A DNA stretch of 64,000 nt from contig NZ_BMRC01000004.1 of NCBI RefSeq assembly GCF_014648435.1, positions 372,001 through 436,000 on the forward strand. The letters are read 5' to 3'. The DNA comes from Nonomuraea spiralis (lineage in GTDB: Bacteria; Actinomycetota; Actinomycetes; Streptosporangiales; Streptosporangiaceae). The position numbers were made by a program, and so were the translations under genes. The notes under the pieces were generated by a model, which saw only the letters and a program-made list of their open reading frames with translations, was not told the origin of the DNA and ran no database searches. Below, piece after piece: positions 46,936 through 56,140 of this stretch. Numbering within the stretch: position 1 is the stretch's first letter; every line of letters starts with the position of its first letter.

Positions 46936-47013
46936 GCCTTCCTCGTCTGCTGTTTGCTTCGGGCTCAACAGATCCTAGGCCGAGCTGATTCCCGGCCCTG
47001 CCCGCAAAACGAA

Positions 47014-47035
47014 AGAGCCCGCCGAAGCGGGCTCT
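47014..47035 (-). terminator. Terminator after the SigM anti-sigma gene
   Basis: AGAGCCCGC (47014-47022) and GCGGGCTCT (47027-47035) form a nine-base stem with a four-base loop, followed on the minus strand by TTTCG. It separates the sigM operon from trxBA. Confidence 0.75.
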
Positions 47036-47050
47036 GACGTGGGCTTTCGA

Positions 47051-47929
47051 TTACCAGCGGCCCAGTGTGGGCTTACGCAGGTTCTTGCAGTTGAACGGGT
47101 CGACGATGTCGATGCGCAACTTCTTGGCGGCCTGGTCCTTCCAGGAGGCCACGATCAGCGCCTCCTGACCGTTGTACTGCCCCTGGTCGACCGCGAACGT
47201 CTTCAGCTTCGAACGGCCGGCCACCTTGTCGACGCACCTGTCGACCCTGGCGGTGTCCGTGGGGCCTTCGAGGGCCGGAGCGGCGCCGAAGTACCCGAGC
47301 AGCGGCTGGCGCAGCTCCCGGTCGCTGTAGTTGTAGTTGCTGTCGGTCAGCGCGTAGGCCCTGGCCCGCTGATGGGACGACCCCGACGGGGGCGCTGGCT
47401 GCGCCGCCGTGGAGGAACCGGGCGAACCGCCCGGCCCGCTGCCGCCCGCCAGCAACCCGCCCGAGACCGCCAGCGTGCCGACCACCACCGCGGCCGCCGC
47501 CGAGGCCGCCACGGCGGGCATCGCCCACCGGCGCCGCCTGGACGACCTGGTCCTGGCCGGGACGATGGTGCCGTCGTCGGAGACCACCCCGAGACGTACC
47601 GGCTCGGGGATCTCCGCCGCCGGCTGCTCCCACGGGGAGTCCCGCATGAGCCTGTCCCAGTCAGGTGCTTCCACGAGGTCGACACCACCGCGGCGGGACT
47701 CCGCCTCGGCGGCCAGCGCCTTGTCGATGCGCAGTGCGACGCCCATCGGCATGGCCGGTGTGGGGGTCGCCGCGAGCACCTCGCGAACCGCCGCCAGGTC
47801 TGCCAGTAGCTCCCCACAGGGGTCGCAGACCGCGAGATGCTCGCGGACCCGGCGTGCCGTCGCGGCGTCCAAGAGATCCTCTGCCAGCTCGGCGAGGACC
47901 TCAAGATCGTAGTGCGTATCACCCGTCAC
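47051..47929 (-). CDS. Membrane anti-sigma factor of SigM
   Basis: A 292-residue anti-sigma factor. The N-terminal zinc-binding domain has VREHLAVCDPCGELLADL (H-x3-C-x2-C). A basic stretch SSRRRRWAMP precedes one membrane helix (AVAASAAAAVVVGTLAVSGGLL, about residues 140-162). An extracellular domain of about 100 residues follows with Cys in DRCVDKVAG and NCKNLRKP. It starts at GTG 47929, overlapping sigM by eleven bases, which supports coupled synthesis. This corresponds to Rv3912 (RsmA) of M. tuberculosis in position and layout. Confidence 0.9.
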   Translation of the reverse strand: MTGDTHYDLEVLAELAEDLLDAATARRVREHLAVCDPCGELLADLAAVREVLAATPTPAMPMGVALRIDKALAAEAESRRGGVDLVEAPDWDRLMRDSPWEQPAAEIPEPVRLGVVSDDGTIVPARTRSSRRRRWAMPAVAASAAAAVVVGTLAVSGGLLAGGSGPGGSPGSSTAAQPAPPSGSSHQRARAYALTDSNYNYSDRELRQPLLGYFGAAPALEGPTDTARVDRCVDKVAGRSKLKTFAVDQGQYNGQEALIVASWKDQAAKKLRIDIVDPFNCKNLRKPTLGRW

Positions 47930-48554
47930 GAAGTTCTGCTCCCTTCGCGGATGAGACGCGATTGAGGTTCGAACGGTTCCGCAGATGCGAAAGAATTGGG
48001 GCAAGTTTCGCGCGGCCCCGCGCGCACCTGCTCTTCACGGTGCCGCTCGGCACCTCAAGCACTTGAGCTGCGTCTTCGACTGAATAACCCATCATGTCCA
48101 CGAGCACGAGGGCCGCCCGCTGGTCGGTGGGCAGCAGTTTCAGAGCGGCCGAAACCTCCATCGAGACCTCACGCTCGACGGTCTGGTCGGGGAGCGGGCT
48201 GTCCCGCTCGGCCGCCTCGATCAGCTCGTCGTCGGCGACCGGACGGACGGACTTGCGCCGCATCCTGTCGAGGCAGGCGTTGACGACGATGCGGTGGAGC
48301 CAGGTGGTGACGGCCGCCTCACCTCGGAACGAGGCGGCCTTGCGATATGCGGAGACGAACGCGTCCTGAACGGCGTCGGCCGCCTCGTCAGGGTCACCGA
48401 GAGTACGCAGCGCCACCGCCCACATGCGGTCACGGTGGCGTTTGACGATCTCGCTGAACGCGTGTGGATCCCCGTTGATGTGCGCGGTCAGCAGCTCGGC
48501 GTCTGTGACCGCCGGCCGCTCCGCAGATGAAGGTGTCTCGGGTGGGGAGTTCAC
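47919..48554 (-). CDS. sigM: ECF RNA polymerase sigma factor SigM
   Basis: A 211-residue ECF sigma factor. Region 2 is FSEIVKRHRDRMWAVALRTLGDPDEAADAVQDAFVSAYRKAASFRGEA and region 4 is LLPTDQRAALVLVDMMGYSVEDAAQVLEVPSGTVKSRCARGRAKLAP. The location between trxB and murJ and the overlap with a ZAS anti-sigma identify it as the SigM orthologue. In mycobacteria SigM controls late-growth envelope and ESX genes; here the regulon is not known. The start is GTG 48554. Confidence 0.93.
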   Translation of the reverse strand: MNSPPETPSSAERPAVTDAELLTAHINGDPHAFSEIVKRHRDRMWAVALRTLGDPDEAADAVQDAFVSAYRKAASFRGEAAVTTWLHRIVVNACLDRMRRKSVRPVADDELIEAAERDSPLPDQTVEREVSMEVSAALKLLPTDQRAALVLVDMMGYSVEDAAQVLEVPSGTVKSRCARGRAKLAPILSHLRNRSNLNRVSSAKGAELRDG

Positions 48555-48570
48555 AAGAGAGATTCCTGAT

Positions 48571-50088
48571 TTATGCCGATCCGGGAGAATGCACCACTAC
48601 CTCATAGATGGTGCCACGAAACTGGCCTGCATCCGCAGGAACGCGCGTAAACCAGATCAAAACGTACCGGCCGCTTGCCGGTTCCTCGGGAGTCAGGGTG
48701 GTCTTGCCCGAGGCGGCCTTCTGGGTCGCCACGGTCTTGAGCGAGTCGAGATCGGGGGAGTCACCGACCTTGAGGTCGACGCTCGCCCCCTCGGCCTTGG
48801 CCAGCGTAGCCACCACGTCGCTGATCTGCATGGACTTGCCCATGTCGAGCAGCAGGCCGACACCCTTCTTGAGGTTGCCCAGCTCGGCGTTGCCGTAGCT
48901 GGAGGTCGTCCAGGCCGTGCCGGGTTTGCCGTCGATGGCCAGCCCGGCGATGTCGGACTTCTCATCACCGTCGTCGCCGAGCGGGTCGAAACCCTTGGCC
49001 TTGTCGGGCTTGACCGCCTGGGCCGAGGCCGAGGCCGAGCTCTTGCCGGTGGTGGGGGTGGACGACGCCTCAGGCGTGGCCGGGCCGCCCAGGCTGCGGC
49101 CGATCGTCCAGGCGCCCACGCCCACGGCCGCGATGACCAGCAGCACCACCAGGGTCATCAGCACCCGGTTGAGCACGTTGCCGCCACCCTGGTTGGGCGG
49201 GCGGCGCGGCATGATCGGCTGGGGCGGCATGGTGCGCTGCTGCCGGTGTGCGATGTCGAGGCCCTCGGTGTGCGAGGCGGAGGCCACCGCCGGCGTCGAG
49301 GGGTAGGAGATCGCGATCGGCATCGGCCTGGCCACGTCGGCCAGCGCCTCGGCGACCTCGGACGGGCTCGCCAGCGCGCCCTGGCCCTTGCGCGACTCGG
49401 GCAGGCAGGCGCGGACGGTGACCGTGTCGAGGTAGTTGGGCACCCCGGCGGTCACCTGGCGGGGCGAGCAGAAGTGGCCGTCGATCATCGGAGCGGCGGG
49501 CAGGCCGCCCTCCTCCTCGTCGCCGGGCCAGTGGCCGGTCAGGCCGGCGTACAGCAGCCTGCCGAGGCCCTCGGCGTCGTCGAGGGCCGGCTGGTCGGTG
49601 GTGAGGCCGGACAGCGCCGCGTCGACGGCCAGGCCCAGCACCTTGACCGTGTTGCCGGTCGTCCAGACCAGGTGGGCCGGGCGCAGGCACAGGTGGTAGA
49701 GCTTGGCCTCGTGGGCGTGCGCCAGCGCCTCGGCGGCCTCGGCCACCAGGCCGGCCGCGCGGTCGGGCTCCAGCGGGCCGCCCGACAGCAGGTCGGTCAG
49801 CGACTCGCCGGTGACCCACTCGCTGACGACGTAGGAGTGGTCGTCGTCCTCGGCGGCGTCGAACACCTGCGTCAGACGCGGGTCGGTGAGCCGGCTCGCG
49901 GCACGGGCGGCCGTGACGACCTCGTGCACGCGGGGGAAGTCGGGGCCGAAGGTGTGCACCGCCACCGGGCGGGCGAGGATCTCGTCGATCGCCTTCCACA
50001 GGGTCGCGCCGTCGGACTCGCTGACGCGGTCCTCCAGCCGGAAGCGCTCGGCCAGTCGGGTGCCGGGTTCCACGGCCGACGTGCTCAC
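48571..50088 (-). CDS. Stand-alone MurJ-linked pseudokinase with C-terminal extracellular domain
   Basis: A 505-residue protein. The first 250 residues have the fold of a Ser/Thr kinase, but catalytic motifs are lost: the HRD region reads YHLCLRPAHLV (no Asp), the DFG region reads VLGLAVDA, and no Gly-rich loop is evident. A Pro/Arg linker is followed by one membrane helix (NRVLMTLVVLLVIAAVGVGAW) and an extracellular beta domain (GLAIDGKPGTAWTTSSYGNAELG..., ending FRGTIYEVVVHS) that resembles a discoidin-like carbohydrate-binding fold. In M. tuberculosis the equivalent pseudokinase is fused to MviN (Rv3910) and recruits FhaA when phosphorylated. Here it is a separate gene, 230 bp after murJ. 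Confidence 0.88.
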   Translation of the reverse strand: MSTSAVEPGTRLAERFRLEDRVSESDGATLWKAIDEILARPVAVHTFGPDFPRVHEVVTAARAASRLTDPRLTQVFDAAEDDDHSYVVSEWVTGESLTDLLSGGPLEPDRAAGLVAEAAEALAHAHEAKLYHLCLRPAHLVWTTGNTVKVLGLAVDAALSGLTTDQPALDDAEGLGRLLYAGLTGHWPGDEEEGGLPAAPMIDGHFCSPRQVTAGVPNYLDTVTVRACLPESRKGQGALASPSEVAEALADVARPMPIAISYPSTPAVASASHTEGLDIAHRQQRTMPPQPIMPRRPPNQGGGNVLNRVLMTLVVLLVIAAVGVGAWTIGRSLGGPATPEASSTPTTGKSSASASAQAVKPDKAKGFDPLGDDGDEKSDIAGLAIDGKPGTAWTTSSYGNAELGNLKKGVGLLLDMGKSMQISDVVATLAKAEGASVDLKVGDSPDLDSLKTVATQKAASGKTTLTPEEPASGRYVLIWFTRVPADAGQFRGTIYEVVVHSPGSA

Positions 50089-50318
50089 AGGCTCTCTCCG
50101 CTAGGCCGATCGGGCGTGCTCATGACTCGACTCACCTGCGTGGTGGTGTCCCACGTAGGCATGGTTTGCCGGGTGGATCCGCCCACGCCCCTCCTGCTTC
50201 CATTCGCGCGTGTCGGGCACCATGGTAGTGCCGAGTCGATTCCGCCCGTGTTCTTTGCCAACGGGAAACTCGTCAGCCGTCGTGGTCAAGACCGTCCATA
50301 TTGCGGATTTCCCAATTA

Positions 50319-51923
50319 CTACCGACCTACGCGCCTTGCGACCATACCAACGAGTGAGTTGACCTCCGCTATGCGCATCCTGTGGGCGACGGCGAGGTAG
50401 AGCAGCAGCCCCAGACCGCCGCCCACCGCCAGCACGATCAGCGAGTTGACGAAGCCCAGACCGCCGAACACCTGCGTCACCACCCAGACGGTGAGCAGCG
50501 CCAGCACGGCCGTGGGCAGGGCCGCCAGGTACATCCTCGTCAACGCCATGCCGACGGTCCAGCCGCCCAGGCCGTGCACGCGGCGGCTGGCCAGCATCCA
50601 GGCGATGACCGCGCCCAGCCCGTACGCGATGGCGTACGCGAGCGCCAGCCCCATCACGGCGTAGCGGGCGGGCAGCAGCACGAAGAAGATCACCATGAGC
50701 AGCGCGTTGACCGCGGTCGCCCCGGCGCCCACGAACACCGGCGTACGCGTGTCGCCGAAGCTGTAGAACACCCGCAGCAGGAGCTGGAACACCGCGAACG
50801 GCACCAGGGCCAGCCCGTAGACCTGCAACACGTTCCCGATGTAGACGGCGTCGGCGATGCTGTTGGCGCCGTGGCCGTAGATCGGCACGGTGATCGCCGG
50901 CCCGAGCACCATCAGCAGCAACGAGACCGGCACCATGAGCGAGCAGATGAGCCGTACGCTCGACCCGAACTCGGTGCGCACGTCGTCGAGCCGCCCCTCG
51001 CCCACGGCCCGGCTCATGCGCGGCAACATCGCCGTGATCACCGACACGCCGATGATCCCGTACGGAAGCTGGAAGAGCTGGAACGCCAGCGTGTACGCGC
51101 TGATGCCGTGACCGGACACCGCGTTGCCCGCGGAGCTGGACAGGTTGGTCGTCAGCATGAACCCGAGCTGCGTGACCACCACGTAGCCGATGGTCCAGGC
51201 CCCGGCCCTGCCCATCTCGCCGAGCCGGGCGTTGCGCACGTCGAAGCGGGGCGTGAACGTGAACCCCACCCGCTTGAGCGCGACGATCAGCACCATCGCC
51301 TGGGCGACGATGCCCGCCGTGGTGCCGAGGCCGAGCAGCGCGAGATCGCCGGTGGTGACCGCGTCGATGTCGGAACCGCTGCCGACGACGGCGTAGGCCA
51401 GGAAGACGCAGATGACGACCAGGTTGTTGAGCACCGGGGCCCACATGGGGGCGCCGTAGCGGTCGCGGGTGTTCAGGATGGCGCCCGCGACCGCGCCGAC
51501 CCCGAAGAAGGCGAGCTGCGGCAGGATGAACCTGGCCAGCATGACCGCGGTGTCGAACTTGGGGGTGCCGTGGTCCCAGTCGGTGTAGAGGTCGATGAGC
51601 AGCGGCGCGCCCAGCACGGCGAGCGCGGCCACCACGACCAGCACGGCGGTGGCCAGCGTCAGCAGGCGCTGCTCGTAGGCGCGGCCGCCGTCGGGGTCGT
51701 GCTGCTGCGCCCGGACGATCATCGGCACCACGACGCTGCTCAGCACGCCGAGCAGCAGCAGGTCGAGGATGCTGTACGGGATCGCGTAGGCCGCGTTGTA
51801 GGAGTCGCCCAGCGCCGCGGTGCCGATGGCGTAGGCCAGCACCATCGTGCGCGCGAACCCCGTGACCCGGGACACCATCGTGCCCGCCGCCATGATGGCG
51901 CTGGCCCGCATCATGCGGCTCAT
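50319..51923 (-). CDS. murJ: Lipid II flippase MurJ (MviN)
   Basis: A 534-residue MOP-superfamily protein with about 14 membrane helices, beginning MMRASAIMAAGTMVSRVTGFARTMVLAYAIG and containing DSYNAAYAIPYSILDLLLLGVLSSVVVPM and FYSFGDTRTPVFVG. It flips lipid II to the outer membrane face for peptidoglycan synthesis. Unlike mycobacterial MviN it ends after the membrane part (VARRVGR) without a fused kinase domain. Its ATG overlaps the DUF6049 stop (ATGA), so the two are translationally coupled. Confidence 0.95.
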   Translation of the reverse strand: MSRMMRASAIMAAGTMVSRVTGFARTMVLAYAIGTAALGDSYNAAYAIPYSILDLLLLGVLSSVVVPMIVRAQQHDPDGGRAYEQRLLTLATAVLVVVAALAVLGAPLLIDLYTDWDHGTPKFDTAVMLARFILPQLAFFGVGAVAGAILNTRDRYGAPMWAPVLNNLVVICVFLAYAVVGSGSDIDAVTTGDLALLGLGTTAGIVAQAMVLIVALKRVGFTFTPRFDVRNARLGEMGRAGAWTIGYVVVTQLGFMLTTNLSSSAGNAVSGHGISAYTLAFQLFQLPYGIIGVSVITAMLPRMSRAVGEGRLDDVRTEFGSSVRLICSLMVPVSLLLMVLGPAITVPIYGHGANSIADAVYIGNVLQVYGLALVPFAVFQLLLRVFYSFGDTRTPVFVGAGATAVNALLMVIFFVLLPARYAVMGLALAYAIAYGLGAVIAWMLASRRVHGLGGWTVGMALTRMYLAALPTAVLALLTVWVVTQVFGGLGFVNSLIVLAVGGGLGLLLYLAVAHRMRIAEVNSLVGMVARRVGR

Positions 51924-54010
51924 ACGGTCTCACTCTCCCGGGATTTGCCCGCTCGCGCGAGCCGTCGCTCCGAGCGCCTGCGCAGGATCCGCGTCACGAC
52001 GGCGGCGAGCATCACCGTCAGTGCCGCGCCCACGATGACCAGGGCGATGCCGGTGTAGCCGGTGGTGCGGATGGTCAGCCGCTGAGGTTTGCCGTAGGGC
52101 AGGTTGTCGATCGTGCGCAGTTGCACGGTGACGGTGGCGTCGCCGCTGGTGGTGGCGATCATGCCCACCTGGAGCGTGCCGCTCTGGTTGCCGCCGATCA
52201 CCAGCGGCTCGTCCGGGATGGGCTGGATCTGCAGCCGGGCCCGGTCGTTCGACTTGACGTCGATGTGCAGGGTGATGGGCTTGTCCAGCGAGTTCTTCAC
52301 GCTGATGGGCACCACGCCGTTGCTGCCCGCGAGCGTGCGCGGCGCGTCGGTGATCCGGATCTTGCCGATCCGCTCGTCGACGGCCGTGCCGACCAGCTTG
52401 GTGATCGCGCGGCCGGCGCGGGTGTTGTTGCGCCAGGCCGAGGAGGTGAGCCTGAGCACCGCGGCGTCGAAGCCCGAGGGGCCCTTGGGCGTCGTGACCG
52501 ACGCGGTGAGCTGCGCCTGCGTGGCGACCTCCTTGACGGGGGCCAGGTACTTGGCGCTCAGCTCCTCCTTGCGGTCCTGCTCGGTGTACGTGAGCCCGGC
52601 ACGCGGGACCGACGCCTTGCTCGGCCTGATCGAGTCGAGTGTGGTCATCGACAACCACGGCAGCTTGCCCGCGGTCTTCAGCAGGCTGGTGACCAGCGTC
52701 GGGTTGGGGTCCCAGCGGCGCGACGGCGCGACGACCAGCGACCTCGGCGTGACCTGGCCGGGCTCGGCGGCGATCATCGCGGTCTCGGCGATGAAGCGTT
52801 GTGTGCTGAGCAGGACCGACGTGGGCGTGGTCGGCTCGAACAGCCGGCTCAGCTCGGCGTCGGCGACCAGAGCCTTGACCGGACCGGAGACCGAGTCGAG
52901 GGTGACGGCCGCGTCGGGCGTGTGCGTGACGGGCGGCTGCGGCGGCAGGTTGGTGGAGTTGAGCAGGACGGTGGTGACCTTGCCCGGGTCGACCGAGAGC
53001 AGGTCGAGCGCGTCGGCGTCGAGCATGCCGGCGGGCGGCCAGTTGATCGAGGTCTGCGCGTTGCGGTTGAGCAGCGCCCGCGCGGTCTGGCCGCCCAGCT
53101 CGATCGCCCGGCCGGGCAGCGCGTCGAGCCCCTGGTGGGCCAGGGCCGTCACGTCGGGGTCGCCGTAGGGGGTGGCGACGACGGGGGAGGCGGCCAGCGC
53201 CGTGCTCATGGTGGACAGCCACTCGCCGGCGGTGTCGTTGGCCGGTTTGCCCTCGGTGCGGTCCTTGGTCTTGATCTGGTAGCCCTTGGTCATCGTCTTC
53301 AGGTCGTCGAGCAGCGACGGCTCGACGAACCAGGTGACGCTCTTCGGCGCCGCCAGCGCGATGCGGGCCAGGTCGGCCAGGCGGCCCTTGCCGCTGAGCG
53401 ACTGGCTCAGCTTGTCGTCGACGAACGTGTCCCCGTCGGTGGCCCGGTGGGGCTGATCGATGACGGGCAGGGCGACGGCGAGCCGGTTGCGCGGCAGCTT
53501 CGGCGTGGTGGGCGGGGCATAGGTGAGGTACGTGCGCTGCGTCGTGATCGGCACGCCGTTCTGGGCGACGTCGACGGCGATCGGGTAGACGCCGAACCCG
53601 GTGTAGCCGAGCTGCACGGGGGTGGCGGTGAACGTCCAGGTCGCCTGCGCGCCCACGGCAAGGGCCGGGATGTCCATGGCCGAGCTCGGGGACACGTTGC
53701 CGGGCAGCGTGGCGGGGTTCTGGTCGCTTTGGTACGCGGCCATGGCGGCGCGGTCGAGGAAACGCTGCGGCGTGTAGCGCAGGCGTACGCGGAGGGGGCC
53801 CAGCGCGGCGGCGGTGTCGTTGCGGACCGTGCCGGTGAACGTGATCACGTCGGTCTGGCTCTTCGGGACGTCGGGCGTGATCGACGCGACGGAGACGGAG
53901 AGCGTCTCGCGGGCGACCTTCACCGTGGCAGCCGAGCTGGGCGCCGCCGCCACCAGGGGGGCGAGCGACGCGACGGACATCACGGCGAGCAGCGCGACCT
54001 TACGGATCAC
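51920..54010 (-). CDS. DUF6049 family secreted/membrane-anchored protein
   Basis: A 696-residue protein with a Sec signal peptide (KVALLAVMSVASLAPLVAAAPSSA), a long extracytoplasmic part with an early beta domain (SLSVSVASITPDVPKSQTDVITFTGTVRN), and a single C-terminal membrane helix (GIALVIVGAALTVMLAAVVTRIL) followed by a basic tail. It matches Rv3909 and its orthologues, always next to murJ in actinobacteria. Function unknown; the partnership suggests a role in cell wall export or assembly. The start is GTG 54010. Confidence 0.88.
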   Translation of the reverse strand: MIRKVALLAVMSVASLAPLVAAAPSSAATVKVARETLSVSVASITPDVPKSQTDVITFTGTVRNDTAAALGPLRVRLRYTPQRFLDRAAMAAYQSDQNPATLPGNVSPSSAMDIPALAVGAQATWTFTATPVQLGYTGFGVYPIAVDVAQNGVPITTQRTYLTYAPPTTPKLPRNRLAVALPVIDQPHRATDGDTFVDDKLSQSLSGKGRLADLARIALAAPKSVTWFVEPSLLDDLKTMTKGYQIKTKDRTEGKPANDTAGEWLSTMSTALAASPVVATPYGDPDVTALAHQGLDALPGRAIELGGQTARALLNRNAQTSINWPPAGMLDADALDLLSVDPGKVTTVLLNSTNLPPQPPVTHTPDAAVTLDSVSGPVKALVADAELSRLFEPTTPTSVLLSTQRFIAETAMIAAEPGQVTPRSLVVAPSRRWDPNPTLVTSLLKTAGKLPWLSMTTLDSIRPSKASVPRAGLTYTEQDRKEELSAKYLAPVKEVATQAQLTASVTTPKGPSGFDAAVLRLTSSAWRNNTRAGRAITKLVGTAVDERIGKIRITDAPRTLAGSNGVVPISVKNSLDKPITLHIDVKSNDRARLQIQPIPDEPLVIGGNQSGTLQVGMIATTSGDATVTVQLRTIDNLPYGKPQRLTIRTTGYTGIALVIVGAALTVMLAAVVTRILRRRSERRLARAGKSRESETV

Positions 54011-54060
54011 GCGGCTGCCCGGGCTCGAGTACGACGACGCACGCCCGCAATGGTACGGGT

Positions 54061-54585
54061 TCAGTGCCGCGCCGCGACCGCCCCATGTGTTCCCCTCGGT
54101 CTCGGCGCACGCAGGTCCACCGTCTTGCCGCGGAGAAGAGTGAGCAGGTCGAGCGCACGAAGGAAGAGCGCGGTGTGCCGTTCTCCGGTGGCGGTGAAGA
54201 CGGGTGCGTCATCGGCCACGAGCCGGTCGTCGATGAGCACCGGCAGCGACTCGGGCAGCAGCAACGGGCAGACGAGCCCGTCGGTGTAGTCGGTGGCCGA
54301 GTTGACCAGGAAGGCCGGGGCGCGGCGCACCTGACGTACCCCGAGCAGGCCGCCGACGGCCCCCGGCTGCGGCGGGGCAGCCGCGGTGGAGACAACGGCG
54401 ACGACGACCTCGTCGCCGATCCTGGTGGCGACGTCGAACACGGTGACCACGACGCACCTGCCGGGTGTGGACGAGACCGTCTCCGGCAGTTCCTCCGCGC
54501 AAGTCATGGGGCGCGGAAGGCGTACGATCTCATGATGGACCTGGTGTGCGAGGAGCCAGCGGTGGATCGCGAGGGCGTCCTTCAT
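54061..54585 (-). CDS. YbaK/EbsC-type aminoacyl-tRNA deacylase
   Basis: A 174-residue protein with the YbaK/ProX fold: MKDALAIHRWLLAHQVHHEIVRLPRPMTCAEELPE at the start, CVVVTVFDVATRIGDEVVVAVVSTAA, and GGLLGVRQVRRAPAFLVNSATDYTDGLVCPLLLPESLPVLIDDRLV. Family members hydrolyse mischarged aminoacyl-tRNAs such as Cys- or Ala-tRNA(Pro). The usual catalytic Lys of E. coli YbaK is not identified with certainty, so activity is tentative. ATG 54585 has GGAGGAGG six bases upstream. It lies where mycobacteria have the NUDIX gene mutT4. Confidence 0.8.
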   Translation of the reverse strand: MKDALAIHRWLLAHQVHHEIVRLPRPMTCAEELPETVSSTPGRCVVVTVFDVATRIGDEVVVAVVSTAAAPPQPGAVGGLLGVRQVRRAPAFLVNSATDYTDGLVCPLLLPESLPVLIDDRLVADDAPVFTATGERHTALFLRALDLLTLLRGKTVDLRAPRPRGTHGAVAARH

Positions 54586-54715
54586 GAAGTCCTCCTCCGT
54601 CTCGCCCTGTTCCATGGCCCCCGACGGTCCCCAGACCGACGGTAACCCGGACCTGATGTGGCTCGGGGGATATGTTCCGGAATCGAAGGACCGACAGGGT
54701 TTGTCCGACTCAACA

Positions 54716-56140
54716 ATGACCGAAAGCCAGCAGCGGGCGATGAACGACCTGTTCCGCAAGATCGCACCGGTGGCCGACGACCTCGGCCGCCTGTTCGCCG
54801 ACCACGGGCACGAGCTGGCGCTCGTCGGCGGCCCCGTGCGCGACATCCTGCTGGGCCGCGTCGGCAACGACCTCGACCTGACCACGGACGCCAACCCCCA
54901 CAGGGTCCTCGACGTCGTCAGGGACTGGGCCGACTCCGTCTGGACGATCGGCATCGACTTCGGCACCGTCGGCCTGCGCAAGGGCAACTGGCTGATCGAG
55001 ATCACGACGTACCGGAGCGAGTCCTACGACCCCAAGTCGCGCAAGCCCGAGGTCGCCTACGGCGAGACGCTGGAGGCTGACCTCGAGCGGCGCGACTTCG
55101 CGGTCAACGCGATGGCGGTGCGCCTGCCCGGCCACGAGTTCGTCGACCCCTACGGCGGCCTGACCGACCTGCGCGCCAAGCGGCTGCGCACGCCGGGCAC
55201 ACCCGAGAGCTCGTTCACCGACGACCCGCTGCGCATGCTCAGGGCCGCGCGGTTCGCCTCCCAGCTCGGCTTCAGCGTCGACCGGGCCGCCCTGGCGGCG
55301 ATGACCGCGATGGCCGAGCGCATCGAGATCGTCTCGGCCGAGCGCATCCGCGACGAGCTCGACAAGCTCATCTGCGGCGCCTACCCGCGCGAGGGCCTGC
55401 GCCTGCTGGTGGAGACCGGCCTGGCCGCGCACGTGCTGCCCGAGCTGCCCAAGCTGCGCCTGGAGATCGACGAGCACCACCGCCACAAGGACGTCTACGA
55501 GCACAGCCTGACCGTCCTCGACCAGGCCATCGCGCAGGAGGAGGACGGCAAGCCCGACCGGATCCTGCGCTGGGCCGCGATCATGCACGACATCGGCAAG
55601 CCCAAGACCCGGCGTCACGAGACCGGCGGCCGGGTGTCGTTCCACCACCACGAGGTCGTCGGCGCGCAGATGACCAAGAAGCGCATGACCGAGCTGAAGT
55701 TCCCCAAGGACGTCGTGTCCGACGTCTCCCGTCTGGTCGAGCTCCACCTGCGCTTCCACGGCTACGGCACGGGCGAGTGGACCGACAGCGCCGTGCGCCG
55801 CTACGTGCGCGACGGCGGCCACCTGCTCGACCGGCTCCACAAGCTGACCAGGGCCGACTGCACCACCCGCAACAAGCGGAAGGCGGCGGCGCTGTCGCGC
55901 ACCTACGACCAGCTCGAAGAGCGCATCTCCAGGCTCGCCGAGGAGGAGGAGCTGGCCAAGATGCGGCCCGAGCTCGACGGCAACGAGATCCAGTCCGTCC
56001 TCGGCGTCGGGCCGGGGCCCGTGGTGGGCCAGGCGTACAAGTTCCTGCTCGACCTCAGGCTGGACAAGGGCGTGCTCGGCAAGGAGGCGGCCACCGAGGC
56101 GCTGCTCGACTGGGCGAGGTCAAACGACCTGGGAGCGTGA
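54716..56140 (+). CDS. CCA tRNA nucleotidyltransferase
   Basis: A 474-residue class II CCA-adding enzyme. The nucleotidyltransferase head shows LVGGPVRDILLGRVGNDLDLTTDANP with the DxD metal ligands, LERRDFAVNAMA, and RMLRAARFASQLGF. An HD domain follows (DVYEHSLTVLDQAI, WAAIMHDIGKPKTR). It adds CCA to tRNA 3' ends, needed here because tRNA-Ile lacks an encoded CCA. The ATG at 54716 matches the conserved N-terminus, though no Shine-Dalgarno is evident. Its end overlaps the convergent MFS gene by 21 bases. Confidence 0.95.
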   Translation: MTESQQRAMNDLFRKIAPVADDLGRLFADHGHELALVGGPVRDILLGRVGNDLDLTTDANPHRVLDVVRDWADSVWTIGIDFGTVGLRKGNWLIEITTYRSESYDPKSRKPEVAYGETLEADLERRDFAVNAMAVRLPGHEFVDPYGGLTDLRAKRLRTPGTPESSFTDDPLRMLRAARFASQLGFSVDRAALAAMTAMAERIEIVSAERIRDELDKLICGAYPREGLRLLVETGLAAHVLPELPKLRLEIDEHHRHKDVYEHSLTVLDQAIAQEEDGKPDRILRWAAIMHDIGKPKTRRHETGGRVSFHHHEVVGAQMTKKRMTELKFPKDVVSDVSRLVELHLRFHGYGTGEWTDSAVRRYVRDGGHLLDRLHKLTRADCTTRNKRKAAALSRTYDQLEERISRLAEEEELAKMRPELDGNEIQSVLGVGPGPVVGQAYKFLLDLRLDKGVLGKEAATEALLDWARSNDLGA

